This document shows, piece after piece, positions 10,370 to 18,838 of a DNA stretch of 41,305 bases. The notes under the pieces were generated by a model. That model did not search any database and was not told the origin of the DNA. It was given only the letters and a program-made list of their open reading frames with translations. The stretch spans positions 1 to 41,305 of the forward strand of contig DROQ01000101.1 of assembly GCA_011321845.1 (NCBI GenBank), in the 5' to 3' direction. Origin of the DNA: Planctomycetota bacterium (GTDB taxonomy: Bacteria > Planctomycetota > UBA1135 > GCA-002748355). Position 1 is the stretch's first letter, and each line of letters begins with the position of its first letter. Both the position numbers and the translations under genes were made by a program.

Positions 10370-11463
10370 GCTTCGACTCCTTCGGAACCTTTCTCGCTTC
10401 CACTTTCCCCCCAAACCTCGACCCAATGTAGAAGCTGTTGGATCAAGATCAGAAGCAGACCACTGGCCATCAGGATCCAGGACTTGGTTGCAAGGTCCAC
10501 CTGGATCGAAGCGTAGTAGGTCCAGAGGAAGACCGGGAAAAAGAGATATGCCAAGACCACCAAGTAGCGAACCCCGAGCCCGCGCCCCACGACCAGGAGC
10601 CCCATGGCCCCTAACAGGCCGGGCGTGCTCACCGCGCCGAGGGCCAGGGTGCCAAGAACCGCGATCACAAACTCGGGCTTCTTCATCAGGGACCGGCTGC
10701 CGGCAAAACGGGCATAGACCCAGAGTAGACCGAGGGAGATGAGAAGGGCGGAGGGCCGGAAGTCGATGACCATTCTTCCCCACAAGAGTTCATTGACCCT
10801 CATTTCCACAAAGAGGAGCGAGATCGGCAGCATTAAAGCAGAGGCATAAGCCAGAGGAAGCAAGGCGGGCTTCTGCCACCGCCCCAGCCAGAGAACACCG
10901 AACAGGAAGGCTTCAAGGGCTACCAGTGCATGGAAAGCCCATTCCATTTTCTCCCCCCACACCCAGAAAAGGGCGAGGACAGAGAGAGCGATAGGCGCGA
11001 ATACACGGAAAGAAAAGCTGCGAGAGAGAGGATAGAAGATCAGGCAAACCAATAGCTGGGACAGGGCCATGCCCTCGAGTTGATGGTCAGGGAGCAGGTC
11101 ATAGACAGTGAACCAAAGCAACGCGGAGCCGGTCAAGCCGAGCGCCAGGCTGCCCTGGGAAAGGAAGACACTCTTGGAGTCGACTCGACTCAAGAAGGCT
11201 CCGAAAACCAACAAGACGACCCCCATCCCTCCGTTCCACTCCTCTCTAGGGAAGAGGCCCACATTCTCGAAGAAAAAGAGGAAGAACACGGCGGCGAACC
11301 ATGCCCCGAATGCCGAGAGGAGTTGGACTCCGATCAAGTCGCGGCGCAGCCCCCACTTTTTCCGCAGGCAGCCTCGGATCTCTTCCAGAGGGATGGCGTC
11401 TCGACTTCCGAGGACAGCTGGATCCTCCAGGACTTCGCGTAGGGTCGGGTGGCCATCCTTCAT
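10366..11463 (-). CDS. DUF4401 multi-pass membrane protein
   Basis: The 365-residue protein has a soluble N-terminus of about 45 residues, then some ten to twelve hydrophobic helices, and a charged C-terminal tail. Its architecture, and its place between DUF2157 and GDYXXLXY genes, match DUF4401. No catalytic motif is evident. The start is supported by GGAGG 7 nt upstream, lying inside the end of the DUF2157 gene, and by an ATGA overlap. The three genes are therefore translationally coupled and their products probably form one membrane complex (inference). Function unknown. Confidence 0.82.
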   Translation of the reverse strand: MKDGHPTLREVLEDPAVLGSRDAIPLEEIRGCLRKKWGLRRDLIGVQLLSAFGAWFAAVFFLFFFENVGLFPREEWNGGMGVVLLVFGAFLSRVDSKSVFLSQGSLALGLTGSALLWFTVYDLLPDHQLEGMALSQLLVCLIFYPLSRSFSFRVFAPIALSVLALFWVWGEKMEWAFHALVALEAFLFGVLWLGRWQKPALLPLAYASALMLPISLLFVEMRVNELLWGRMVIDFRPSALLISLGLLWVYARFAGSRSLMKKPEFVIAVLGTLALGAVSTPGLLGAMGLLVVGRGLGVRYLVVLAYLFFPVFLWTYYASIQVDLATKSWILMASGLLLILIQQLLHWVEVWGESGSEKGSEGVEA

Positions 11464-12515
11464 GCCTCAGCCTCCATGCCGGTTCGCTTCCCCCTTCTCT
11501 GGTGCATCCTGCCGATCCAATGCTTGAGTCCCCACGCAGCCGAGCCCACGACCAGAAGAACGACAAGGCCGCTCAGGAGAAACCTGGTTCCAGGGTCCAA
11601 CCCCCGAAGGGCGTCGATCTCCCTGATCAAGTAGGTAGTGAGTACCAAGCAAGTGTCGAGGAACACCAGAGTGAGGGCCCGGGGATCGGGCAGACGGAAC
11701 CTGTAGACCCAGAAGGAAAGAGCGATCCCCAGAATCCACAGAATCGGAGTCAGGAAAAAGGCGAGGCCTTCCACATCCTTGTAGATCCAATCCATCATGG
11801 GAGAGGTCAGGAAAGAGAGGAAGGTCAACAGGAGAAGGAGACGCAACCATTCTCCTGCCAACCACTTTCGGCCCCATGCGAGCATGACTTCCCTCAAGGC
11901 GAGGAAAAAAGCATGAAGAAGGGCCAAGGAGAAGAAATAAAACTGAAACGACCAGCCCTCGGGTTGGGCCACCTGATTCCAGAAGAAGCTTGCTGCGTAG
12001 TCCAGAATCACCATCCAGAGGACCCAAAGGGCGGCGAAATCGGAGATCCAAACCCACAAGAAGATCAAAGCTGCCCAGAACAGGAACAGTTCATAGGCAT
12101 CCGCGCCTGTTTGGTAGACCTGCCCATAGACGGCAATCAGGACACCTACCAGGACCGAAGCTGTGAGCAGGAGGACCTTGCCCCCAAGTCGGTCCAGTCC
12201 CATCCAATAAGCCCCGCCAGCACTCAGAACGACCCCTCCGGCCGCGAGGCCGAGCTTGGTGAAACGGCCCATCGCCTCCCAGTTGTAAGCGAAGAAGCAG
12301 ACCAGCCCAGCCAGGATCAAAACCATTCCCAGGAGAAGCAGATGGCGAGAAGCCCAAGCGCGCCAGGTCGTCTTGGGCAGGACGAGACGCCGGGCGGCCA
12401 GCCAGGCATCCTGATCGAGGATCCCCTGCCTTCGAAGACACCAGAGTTCTTCCAGCTCGGCAGGCTGATCCATGGGGTCGATGGGTCCTTCGCTCTGATT
12501 CATGGACTCGGACAA
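11460..12515 (-). CDS. DUF2157 multi-pass membrane protein
   Basis: The 351-residue protein has an N-terminal helical region (about 15-60, ELEELWCLRRQGILDQDAW) followed by about ten membrane helices. FFAYNWEAM after the first helix and GQVYQTGADAYELF further on are hallmarks of DUF2157. The chosen start is TTG at 12515 because GGAGGG lies 8 nt upstream; an ATG at 12503 is the alternative and has a weaker ribosome site. This is the first gene of the DUF2157-DUF4401-GDYXXLXY-kinase-sigma series. Its promoter should lie in the 293-base gap shared with the divergent ars genes. Molecular function unknown. Confidence 0.85.
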   Translation of the reverse strand: MSESMNQSEGPIDPMDQPAELEELWCLRRQGILDQDAWLAARRLVLPKTTWRAWASRHLLLLGMVLILAGLVCFFAYNWEAMGRFTKLGLAAGGVVLSAGGAYWMGLDRLGGKVLLLTASVLVGVLIAVYGQVYQTGADAYELFLFWAALIFLWVWISDFAALWVLWMVILDYAASFFWNQVAQPEGWSFQFYFFSLALLHAFFLALREVMLAWGRKWLAGEWLRLLLLLTFLSFLTSPMMDWIYKDVEGLAFFLTPILWILGIALSFWVYRFRLPDPRALTLVFLDTCLVLTTYLIREIDALRGLDPGTRFLLSGLVVLLVVGSAAWGLKHWIGRMHQRRGKRTGMEAEA

Positions 12516-12764
12516 CTCAGAAACCCTCCAATCCAGAGGCCGGGTGGATTGGGTGAACCCTCCAAAATTCTTCTTTCATGGCTCGCATCACCTGCATTGG
12601 AGAGAAGTAGCGATTCTTCAAGATAGGAAAGCAAAGGTTCCTTGGCAAGCCCTGGGCAAGTCCCTTACCCAAGCTTGGCCCCTTGGATCCGGGCCTGAGG
12701 GGGGCGAGCCCGGGTGGCAGGAAAAGGAAAATTATTCCCCCTTCTCCCCCGATCGCACCGAACC

Positions 12765-12788
12765 TATAATCTGCGTTTCTGCGCAGAT
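12765..12788 (+). promoter_or_regulatory. ars promoter -10 box overlapping a palindromic ArsR operator
   Basis: A perfect TATAAT lies at 12765-12770. Its last two bases begin the inverted repeat ATCTGCG (12769-12775), six bases, CGCAGAT (12782-12788). A repressor bound here would cover the -10 box and the likely transcription start near 12777. ArsR then begins at 12809, so autoregulation by ArsR is expected. The -35 region (near 12742-12747, TTCTCC) is poor. Confidence 0.6.
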
Positions 12789-12808
12789 AGCCAGAAAGAA
12801 AACCCGTT

Positions 12809-13153
12809 ATGAAAAAAGAAGCAGAGCTGTTCAAGGTCCTGGGCGAGGAGACGCGATTGCGGCTCGTTACCCTGCTCGCCATCCGGGGGGAGACCTGCGT
12901 CTGCCACCTGGCGGGCGCCCTTGATGTCCCCGACTTCAAAATCTCCCGGCACCTAGGGGTCCTGCGCTCCTCCGGCCTGGTCGAAGCCCGCCGCGAGGGG
13001 ACCTGGATGCACTACCGCCTGGCCAGGCCCAAAGGCAAGCTGGCCTCCTGCCTCCAAGCCTGCCTCGAGAACTGCCTCGCCTCAAACACCCAAGTCAAAC
13101 GCGACCTCAAACGCCTGGCCAAGGCCCAATGCGCCCCGGCCAAAAGGAGCTGA
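12809..13153 (+). CDS. arsR: ArsR-family arsenite-responsive repressor
   Basis: The 114-residue winged helix-turn-helix protein carries the ArsR metalloid site ETCVCHL, with Cys30 and Cys32 in the recognition region as in the E. coli-type ArsR. The DNA-binding helix follows ([19 protein letters not shown]). The C-terminal tail has three more cysteines spaced by four (Cys81, Cys85, Cys89) and Cys107, which may add or replace metalloid ligands. Established role: it represses the ars operon until As(III) or Sb(III) binds. The acr3 gene follows after four bases, and a palindrome overlapping a TATAAT box lies just upstream. No strong ribosome site is visible before the ATG. Confidence 0.92.
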   Translation: MKKEAELFKVLGEETRLRLVTLLAIRGETCVCHLAGALDVPDFKISRHLGVLRSSGLVEARREGTWMHYRLARPKGKLASCLQACLENCLASNTQVKRDLKRLAKAQCAPAKRS

Positions 13154-13157
13154 GGCC

Positions 13158-14372
13158 ATGAAGACCGCCTCCCTCGCCCCCCCTCCCCGCCGCGAACGAG
13201 CCCTCGGCCTCTTCGAGCGCTACCTGACCCTCTGGGTCTTCCTCTGCATCGGAGCCGGCATCCTCCTCGGCTCCTTCCTCCCCGGCCTCGCCAAGACCCT
13301 CGACGGCATGACCCTCTCCGTCCACGGCGCCCCCATCGTCTCCATCCCCATCGCCATCTGCCTCTTCTTCATGATGTATCCCATCATGGTCAAGATCGAC
13401 TTCGGCGAGGTGGTCAAGGCGGGCAAGAGCGCCAAGCCGGTCGCCCTGACCCTCGTGATCAACTGGCTGGTCAAGCCCTTCACGATGTACGCCATCGCCT
13501 CCCTCTTCCTGGGTGTCCTCTTTCGGGGTCTGATCGGGACCGAGGCCATGGACCTGGTCAAGATGCCCTTCGGCCTGGACCTGCCCCTGGGCGCCCACTA
13601 CGGCTCAGGCACCGTGGTCGCCGAGGCCGGGGTCAAGATGCTCCAGATCCCCCTCTGGCGCAGCTACCTCGCCGGCTGCATCCTCCTCGGCATCGCCCCC
13701 TGCACCGCCATGGTCCTCGTCTGGGGTTCCCTCGCCAAGGGCAACGACGGCCACACCCTCGTCATGGTCGCCATCAACTCCCTGACCATGCTCCTGCTCT
13801 ACGGCCCCCTCGGCGGCCTCCTCCTCGGGGTCAGCAAACTCCCCGTCCCCTGGCAGGCCCTCCTCCTCTCCATCGCCGTCTACGTCGCCCTCCCCCTCCT
13901 CGCCGGCTACCTCTCCCGCAAGTGGATCCTGAAGGCCAAGGGAGAAGCATGGTTCCAGAAGCGCTTCCTCCCCCTGCTCTCCCCCATCACGATCAGCGCC
14001 CTCCTCCTGACCCTCCTCCTCCTCTTCTCCTTCAAGGGCGAGGTCATCCTGTCCAACCCCCTGACCATCCTCTGGATCGCCATCCCCCTCTCCCTCCAGA
14101 CCCTCCTCATCTTCTCCCTCGGATACGCCCTGGCCAAACTCCTCCGCCTCCGCTACCAGGACGCCGCCCCCAGCGCCCTGATCGGCGCCTCCAACCACTT
14201 CGAGGTCGCCATCGCCACCGCCACCATGCTCTTCGGCCTCTCCTCCGGCGCCGCCCTCGCCACTGTCGTCGGTGTCCTGATCGAGGTCCCCCTCATGCTC
14301 CTCCTCGTCAAGATCTGCCTGCGAACGAGGGCCTGGTTTCCCAGACAGGGTTTCTCCCAGGAGTCCGCCTGA
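13158..14372 (+). CDS. acr3: Acr3-family arsenite efflux permease
   Basis: The 404-residue protein has ten predicted membrane helices and the Acr3 signatures [12 protein letters not shown], with the conserved cysteine that As(III) transport depends on, and [10 protein letters not shown], with the conserved glutamate. Acr3 carriers expel As(OH)3/arsenite from the cytoplasm using the membrane potential or proton gradient. The length fits the family. It lies four bases after arsR in one operon. There is no arsenate reductase (arsC) or arsA next to it, so arsenate reduction must be encoded elsewhere if present. Confidence 0.95.
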   Translation: MKTASLAPPPRRERALGLFERYLTLWVFLCIGAGILLGSFLPGLAKTLDGMTLSVHGAPIVSIPIAICLFFMMYPIMVKIDFGEVVKAGKSAKPVALTLVINWLVKPFTMYAIASLFLGVLFRGLIGTEAMDLVKMPFGLDLPLGAHYGSGTVVAEAGVKMLQIPLWRSYLAGCILLGIAPCTAMVLVWGSLAKGNDGHTLVMVAINSLTMLLLYGPLGGLLLGVSKLPVPWQALLLSIAVYVALPLLAGYLSRKWILKAKGEAWFQKRFLPLLSPITISALLLTLLLLFSFKGEVILSNPLTILWIAIPLSLQTLLIFSLGYALAKLLRLRYQDAAPSALIGASNHFEVAIATATMLFGLSSGAALATVVGVLIEVPLMLLLVKICLRTRAWFPRQGFSQESA

Positions 14373-14701
14373 GTCCCAGAGCCCTGGCCTGCAAAATTTT
14401 TTCCATTTCTCCGGTTGCAACCCGTTCCCGAGGGCCACAGATCTCCTAGAGAGAATGGGAACGATTCACGATCAGGTTTCTTCGTGCCAACCCTTCGGGA
14501 ATTGCCTACCTCCGGAGAATGCGAAGCGGAACCCCGATCGTTCGAGGGCATCGAACCTTCCGGGGGGGAAGCGGGAGGCATCCAAGCTCCCTTGAGGGCT
14601 TGGATGCGGCCCCTTCCTTTCCAGCTCAGGTCCGCTCCAACGGGCGCGCATTCTCCCTTCCCGAACTTCCGTGCCAAAACTTCTTCTCAAGGAGTCCAGC
14701 A
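14373..14701. other. Intergenic region, 329 bases
   Basis: The frame of the ELWxxDGT gene stays open back to an ATG at 14519, but the deduced N-terminus there is basic and low-complexity, and the good ribosome site and signal peptide belong to the ATG at 14702. The start of the gap has a short CCAG/CTGG hairpin, then AATTTTTT near 14395-14402, which could end the ars transcript weakly. AAGGAG at 14689-14694 serves the next gene. Nothing else is seen. Confidence 0.5.
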
Positions 14702-17700
14702 ATGCGAATGCAAACCTACCTCGAGTCCTCCTTCCATCGATGGAGTCTCGCCGCCATCTTCCTGCTCGGAGCGGCGGCCTTCGGCCAGGCGCCCTCCCTG
14801 GTCCGGGATATCAATCAGACCGGTGCCGACCCCTACTCCTCCTATCCCTCGGGTTGGACCAGGATGGGAAAGTATGTCTACTTCGGCGCCAGCCTGCCCT
14901 ACACCGGCATGGAACTCTTCCGGACCGACGGAAGGCCTGGCTCCATCCAGTTGGTACGCGACATCCAACCCGGCAAGGCAGGCTCTGCCCCCAGGTTCCT
15001 CACTGCCCTGGGCAACAAGCTCCTCTTCTCGGCCCGGGGAGCCAACGTCGGGATCGAGCTTTGGATCAGTGATGGTTCCTTCTCGGGAACCAGGCTCCTC
15101 AAGGACCTCAACCCAGGCCCGGCCCACTCCTCCCCCGAAGCCCTGACCCGGGTGGGAAACCAGATTTTCTTCATTGCGGGCACCCCCAAGTATGGGGCGG
15201 AATTGTGGGTCACCAACGGGACGGCCTCAGGAACCCACCTAGTCAAGGACATCAACCCGCAGTTTCGTTTCTCCAATCCTCGGGACCTCACCCCCTTCGG
15301 AAACCGGCTGATCTTCAGCGCCGACGACGGGGTCTCGGGCCGGGAGCTTTGGATCAGTGACGGAACCGCTGCGGGCACAAGAAGGATCAAGGACATCATG
15401 CCTGGAAAGGTCGGTTCGGATCCCAAGGAGTTCGCGCCTTTCGGTTCCAAACTCCTCTTTACCGCCTACACGGCCCAAACCGGATACGAGCTTTGGATCA
15501 CCGATGGAACCGCCGCAGGAACCAGGATGATCCGGGACATCAACCCAGGCAACGCCACCTCCTTTCCCCACAACATGACCGAAATGGGAGGCAAGGCCTA
15601 TTTTGCGGCCAATAGCCCGAAAAAAGGCATCGAACTCTGGGTGACGGACGGGACCCTCGCGGGAACCCATTTGGTCAAGGACATCTATGGAGGTTCAAAG
15701 AGTTCTTCCGTCTACAACATCCTCGCCTTGGGGTCCAAGATCCTCTTTCTCGCCCGGGATTCCAAGCATGGCTTCGAGCCCTGGATCAGTGACGGCACCT
15801 GGGCGGGAACCAAGCTCCTCAAGGACATCTTTCTTGGACTCTCCAGCTCGGTCCCCACGAACTTCGCCCAATTGAGCAACACAAAGGTCCTCTTCCAGGC
15901 CAATGAAGGCCGGACCGGGACGGAACTCTGGATCACAGATGGGACGAGCGCGGGAACCCGGATGCTGAAAGAGATCCACCCCGGTTCCAAGGGTTCGATG
16001 ATCAGCCTTTTCTACGTGGATCAGGGCAAGGCCTTCTTCCGGGCCGACGATGGATCCCATGGAATGGAACCATGGATCAGCGATGGAACCAGCAAGGGAA
16101 CCATGCTCCTGCAAGACCTGGGCAAGGACCAGGGATCCAACCCCGGTTCCAAGCCCTATGGCTTTGCAGAGCTGTATGGGAAGACTTTGCTCCTGGCCGA
16201 TGACGGTGTGCACGGCTACGAACCCTGGTTCACCGATGGAACCAGGGTTGGGACCAGGCTCCTCCAGGATCTCTTTCCCGGCAACTTGAGCTCCCACATC
16301 TCCTCCTTCGTCCAGGCGGGAGATCTCCTGTTCTTCTCGGCTGAAACGCCCGGGCAGGGCTATGAACTCTGGGTGAGTGACGGAACCTCCCAGGGGACCA
16401 GGCTTGTCAAAGACATCAACCCGGGAAAGCTCTCCAGCTATCCCATTTCCCTCTTTGCCTGGAAAACAGAGGTTCTCTTCGGCGCCCGGAACCAGAAGCA
16501 GGGCTTCGGTCTCTGGATCAGCGACGGGACGGCGAAGGGAACCAGGCTTCTCAAGGTCCTCTCCCCCCAGGCCTTTGGAAGCAACGTGGTGAGAGAATTC
16601 ACTCTCTTCCAAGGAAAGGTCTATTTCCAGGCCGAGGATCCCAGGTTCGGAGCGGAACTTTGGGTCACCGATGGGAGCCCCCAAGGAACGAAGATGGTCA
16701 AGGACATCCAGCCCGGCTCCGCGCCCTCCCATCCCAACAACTTGACCGTCCTGGGCAACAAGCTCTATTTCTCGGCGCGGACCAGCAAGCTGGGATGGGA
16801 ACTCTGGGTGAGCGATGGGACCCAGGCAGGAACACAGCCCCTCATGGATATCCATCCTGGGCAAGCCAGCTCCTACCCCAACCACTTCTTCCGTTCCGGT
16901 TCTCTGATTTATTTCGCCGCCGACGATGGGATCCACGGCAACGAGATCTGGAGAACCGATGGCACCCCCAAGGGGACCAAGCTCATCAAGGACATCACCC
17001 CCGGGCCCTTCGGTCCCAGGTGGATCCAATTCGTCGCTGCAGTCGGGGGCGGGGTCCTCTTTTCCTACCAGGAACAACACGGGAGAGAGCTTTGGATCAC
17101 CACGGGAAGCGCCCAGGGTACCAGGCTCATCAAGGACATTTATCCAGGGGGCACTGGCTCCTATCCCAGCGATTTCGTCCAGACCGGTTCTCGCTATGTC
17201 TTCTTCTCGGCGAACACGCCCAATCATGGAAGAGAGCTGTGGAGAACGGACGGGACCATGGCCGGCACCGTCATGATTCCGGAGATCCAGCCTGGGGCAC
17301 CGAGCAGTGATCCTTCCCACCTGGCCTATTCCGGAGGGCTTCTCTACATGAGCGCCGCCCACCCGAAAAAGGGCAAGGAAGTCTACAGCTACTTCCCGGG
17401 AGCCGGAGGCAAAGCGGTTGGCTTCGGTTGCAACAACGCCGGAAGCCGCATTCCCCACACCCGGGTCGAGGATCCTGTTCTGGGCCGGAACATCTTCGTC
17501 TGGGGCCAATACGGGAAACCGGGCTTCTTCGGGCTCCCCATCCTGGGATCCCTGGTGAACAAGCGCTCCACCCCGCTGACTTTCATCGGTCAGGATTGCC
17601 GGGGCTACATCGATGCCGGGAGATTCTGGACCTTCCTCCGCCCGGCCAAGGTCAGCCCCAACGGGGAATGGGGTCAATTGGTGCTGGTCCCGAACCAACC

Positions 17701-17806
17701 CAGCTTGAAGGGCCTTCAGCTGGCAGTCCAAACCCTATTCTTCACCAGCACCTTACAGCTCGCGAACGAGATCACGGAGGCCTACCAAATCACTCTGGGC
17801 AACTGA
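14702..17806 (+). CDS. Secreted ELWxxDGT-repeat protein
   Basis: The 1034-residue protein starts at an ATG with AAGGAG 7 nt upstream. It has a signal peptide ending AAAFGQ. The body is a tandem array of about 17 units of 46-60 residues, each with a core (Y/I/A)ELW(I/V)(S/T)DGT..GT followed by a (L/I)(V/I)KDI.PG segment, the ELWxxDGT repeat family. The periodicity implies a beta-propeller or beta-solenoid. Degenerate units read EPW, EIW or GLW. Residues about 905-1034 form a different C-terminal module starting VGFGCNNAG and containing PVLGRN, QDC and NQPSLKGLQLAVQ, a type seen on many secreted planctomycete proteins (from recall, unverified) and perhaps a surface or secretion domain. No catalytic residues are evident; an adhesin or ligand-binding role is inference. 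Confidence 0.85.
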   Translation: MRMQTYLESSFHRWSLAAIFLLGAAAFGQAPSLVRDINQTGADPYSSYPSGWTRMGKYVYFGASLPYTGMELFRTDGRPGSIQLVRDIQPGKAGSAPRFLTALGNKLLFSARGANVGIELWISDGSFSGTRLLKDLNPGPAHSSPEALTRVGNQIFFIAGTPKYGAELWVTNGTASGTHLVKDINPQFRFSNPRDLTPFGNRLIFSADDGVSGRELWISDGTAAGTRRIKDIMPGKVGSDPKEFAPFGSKLLFTAYTAQTGYELWITDGTAAGTRMIRDINPGNATSFPHNMTEMGGKAYFAANSPKKGIELWVTDGTLAGTHLVKDIYGGSKSSSVYNILALGSKILFLARDSKHGFEPWISDGTWAGTKLLKDIFLGLSSSVPTNFAQLSNTKVLFQANEGRTGTELWITDGTSAGTRMLKEIHPGSKGSMISLFYVDQGKAFFRADDGSHGMEPWISDGTSKGTMLLQDLGKDQGSNPGSKPYGFAELYGKTLLLADDGVHGYEPWFTDGTRVGTRLLQDLFPGNLSSHISSFVQAGDLLFFSAETPGQGYELWVSDGTSQGTRLVKDINPGKLSSYPISLFAWKTEVLFGARNQKQGFGLWISDGTAKGTRLLKVLSPQAFGSNVVREFTLFQGKVYFQAEDPRFGAELWVTDGSPQGTKMVKDIQPGSAPSHPNNLTVLGNKLYFSARTSKLGWELWVSDGTQAGTQPLMDIHPGQASSYPNHFFRSGSLIYFAADDGIHGNEIWRTDGTPKGTKLIKDITPGPFGPRWIQFVAAVGGGVLFSYQEQHGRELWITTGSAQGTRLIKDIYPGGTGSYPSDFVQTGSRYVFFSANTPNHGRELWRTDGTMAGTVMIPEIQPGAPSSDPSHLAYSGGLLYMSAAHPKKGKEVYSYFPGAGGKAVGFGCNNAGSRIPHTRVEDPVLGRNIFVWGQYGKPGFFGLPILGSLVNKRSTPLTFIGQDCRGYIDAGRFWTFLRPAKVSPNGEWGQLVLVPNQPSLKGLQLAVQTLFFTSTLQLANEITEAYQITLGN
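14800..17390 (+). repeat. Protein-coding tandem repeats (ELWxxDGT units)
   Basis: About 17 copies of a roughly 145-bp unit encode the ELWxxDGT array. The most conserved DNA piece codes for ELW(I/V)(S/T)DGT, followed about 15 codons later by KDI..PG. Copies differ at many codon positions, so the array is old rather than freshly duplicated, though unit number could vary between strains. Confidence 0.8.
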
Positions 17807-17822
17807 GGACCTCCTCCCTCAG
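17803..17822. terminator. Small hairpin spanning two convergent stop codons
   Basis: CTGAGG (17803-17808) and CCTCAG (17817-17822) can pair around an 8-base loop. The hairpin covers the TGA of the ELWxxDGT gene and the stop of oxyR. It has no T-tract, so a terminator role is only possible, not shown. Confidence 0.25.
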
Positions 17823-18739
17823 GAGACTCCCCCACCGTCCAGGCAAAGGAGCTGTCCGAGTTCCTCGAAAAAGCGTCTCCGCTTGGTGGCCGGGCGGTGG
17901 AGGAGGCCGATTTGGCGGCCGAAGGCTCCGCCCTCGAAGGGGCGGAGGACGACGGGGTCTTCGGGGCGGATCTCTCGGGAGATGGCCATCTGGGGGATGA
18001 GGGTGAGGCCGTTCCCCATGGCGACCATTTGGACGAGGGTCAGGAGGCTGCTGGCCCGGAGGTCGGGGAGTTCCTGGGCGGCCACCGCGCTGCAGAGCTT
18101 CAGGGCCTGGTCGCGGAGGCAGTGGCCTTCTTCGAGGAGGAGGAACTCGGAGGCATCGAGGTCCTCCTCCCGGATCTTCTGCTTCCGGGCCAGGGGATGG
18201 CCCTGGGGAAGGAGGCAGAAGAAGGGATCTTTGAACAGGGGGATCTCGCGGACTTCGCCGAAATCCATCTCCAGGTCCAGGGCGAGGAGGCAGAGGTCCA
18301 GCTCCCCGCGATGCAGGGAGTCGAGGAGATGGGCGGTCTTCTCCTCCCGGACTTCGAGGTGGAGTTTTGGATAGAGGGCCTGGATGCGGGGGAGACATTG
18401 GGGCAGGAGGTAGGGGGCGATGGTGGGGATGACGCCGAGGCGAAGGCTGCCCTGATGCGGATCCTGGAAGGCGAGCATGTTTTCCTGGAGGGCTTGGACT
18501 CCTTTGAGCAGGGAGCGGGCTTGTTCGCAGGCCTTGGCGCCAGCCGGGGTGAGGGTCACGCCTCCGCTTCCGCGCTCGAAGAGCGGGACGCCGAGGATCT
18601 CCTCCAGTTTCTGGATCTGCGCGCTCAGAGCCGGTTGGGAAACCTTGCATCGCTGGGCGGCCTTTCCGAAATGCCGAAGCTCGGAGACCGCCAGGAGATA
18701 CTCCAATTGCCGAAACGAAGGTCGATTGGAAAAGCCCAT
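17819..18739 (-). CDS. oxyR: OxyR-type LysR family peroxide sensor
   Basis: The 306-residue LysR regulator has an N-terminal helix-turn-helix (FRQLEYLLAVSELRHFGKAAQRCKV is its opening, then SQPALSAQIQKLEE) and a periplasmic-binding-like effector domain from about 90. The OxyR redox motif GHCLRDQALKLC is intact, with Cys207 and Cys216 nine residues apart, as Cys199 and Cys208 are in E. coli. It should therefore form the peroxide-induced disulfide that activates transcription (established for OxyR). I chose the ATG at 18739, with AGGA 7 nt upstream, over the TTG at 18745. It is divergent from a di-haem peroxidase-like gene, its probable target. Other OxyR targets (katG, ahpC) are not in this window. 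Confidence 0.92.
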   Translation of the reverse strand: MGFSNRPSFRQLEYLLAVSELRHFGKAAQRCKVSQPALSAQIQKLEEILGVPLFERGSGGVTLTPAGAKACEQARSLLKGVQALQENMLAFQDPHQGSLRLGVIPTIAPYLLPQCLPRIQALYPKLHLEVREEKTAHLLDSLHRGELDLCLLALDLEMDFGEVREIPLFKDPFFCLLPQGHPLARKQKIREEDLDASEFLLLEEGHCLRDQALKLCSAVAAQELPDLRASSLLTLVQMVAMGNGLTLIPQMAISREIRPEDPVVLRPFEGGAFGRQIGLLHRPATKRRRFFEELGQLLCLDGGGVS

Positions 18740-18838
18740 AAGCAATTCCTATGGAAAAGAAAGCTTCATGGTATTGGAAAAATCCTCAGTTGAGAAAGAT
18801 TATCACTCTTTTCTCGGACCTTTACCAGGAGCTTGAAC
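18740..18838. promoter_or_regulatory. Divergent promoter region, oxyR / di-haem cytochrome
   Basis: This AT-rich gap of about 100 bases must hold promoters for both genes and, by analogy with other LysR pairs, the OxyR operator. On the + strand TTGGAA (18774-18779) and GATTAT (18798-18803) with an 18-base spacer form a weak candidate promoter for the cytochrome gene. I could not find a convincing copy of the E. coli four-part ATAG/CTAT OxyR site. Confidence 0.4.

Noticed and set aside
13605-14438. 277-residue Glu/Gly-rich frame opposite acr3
   Set aside because: It is an antisense shadow; acr3 has its conserved Cys and Glu motifs on the plus strand.
14519-14701. Upstream ATG start for the ELWxxDGT protein
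   Set aside because: There is no ribosome site and it would bury the signal peptide 61 residues inside the protein.
15695-17731. 678-residue open frame opposite the ELWxxDGT gene
   Set aside because: Its apparent repeats are the antisense image of the ELWxxDGT units; there is no signal peptide or ribosome site.
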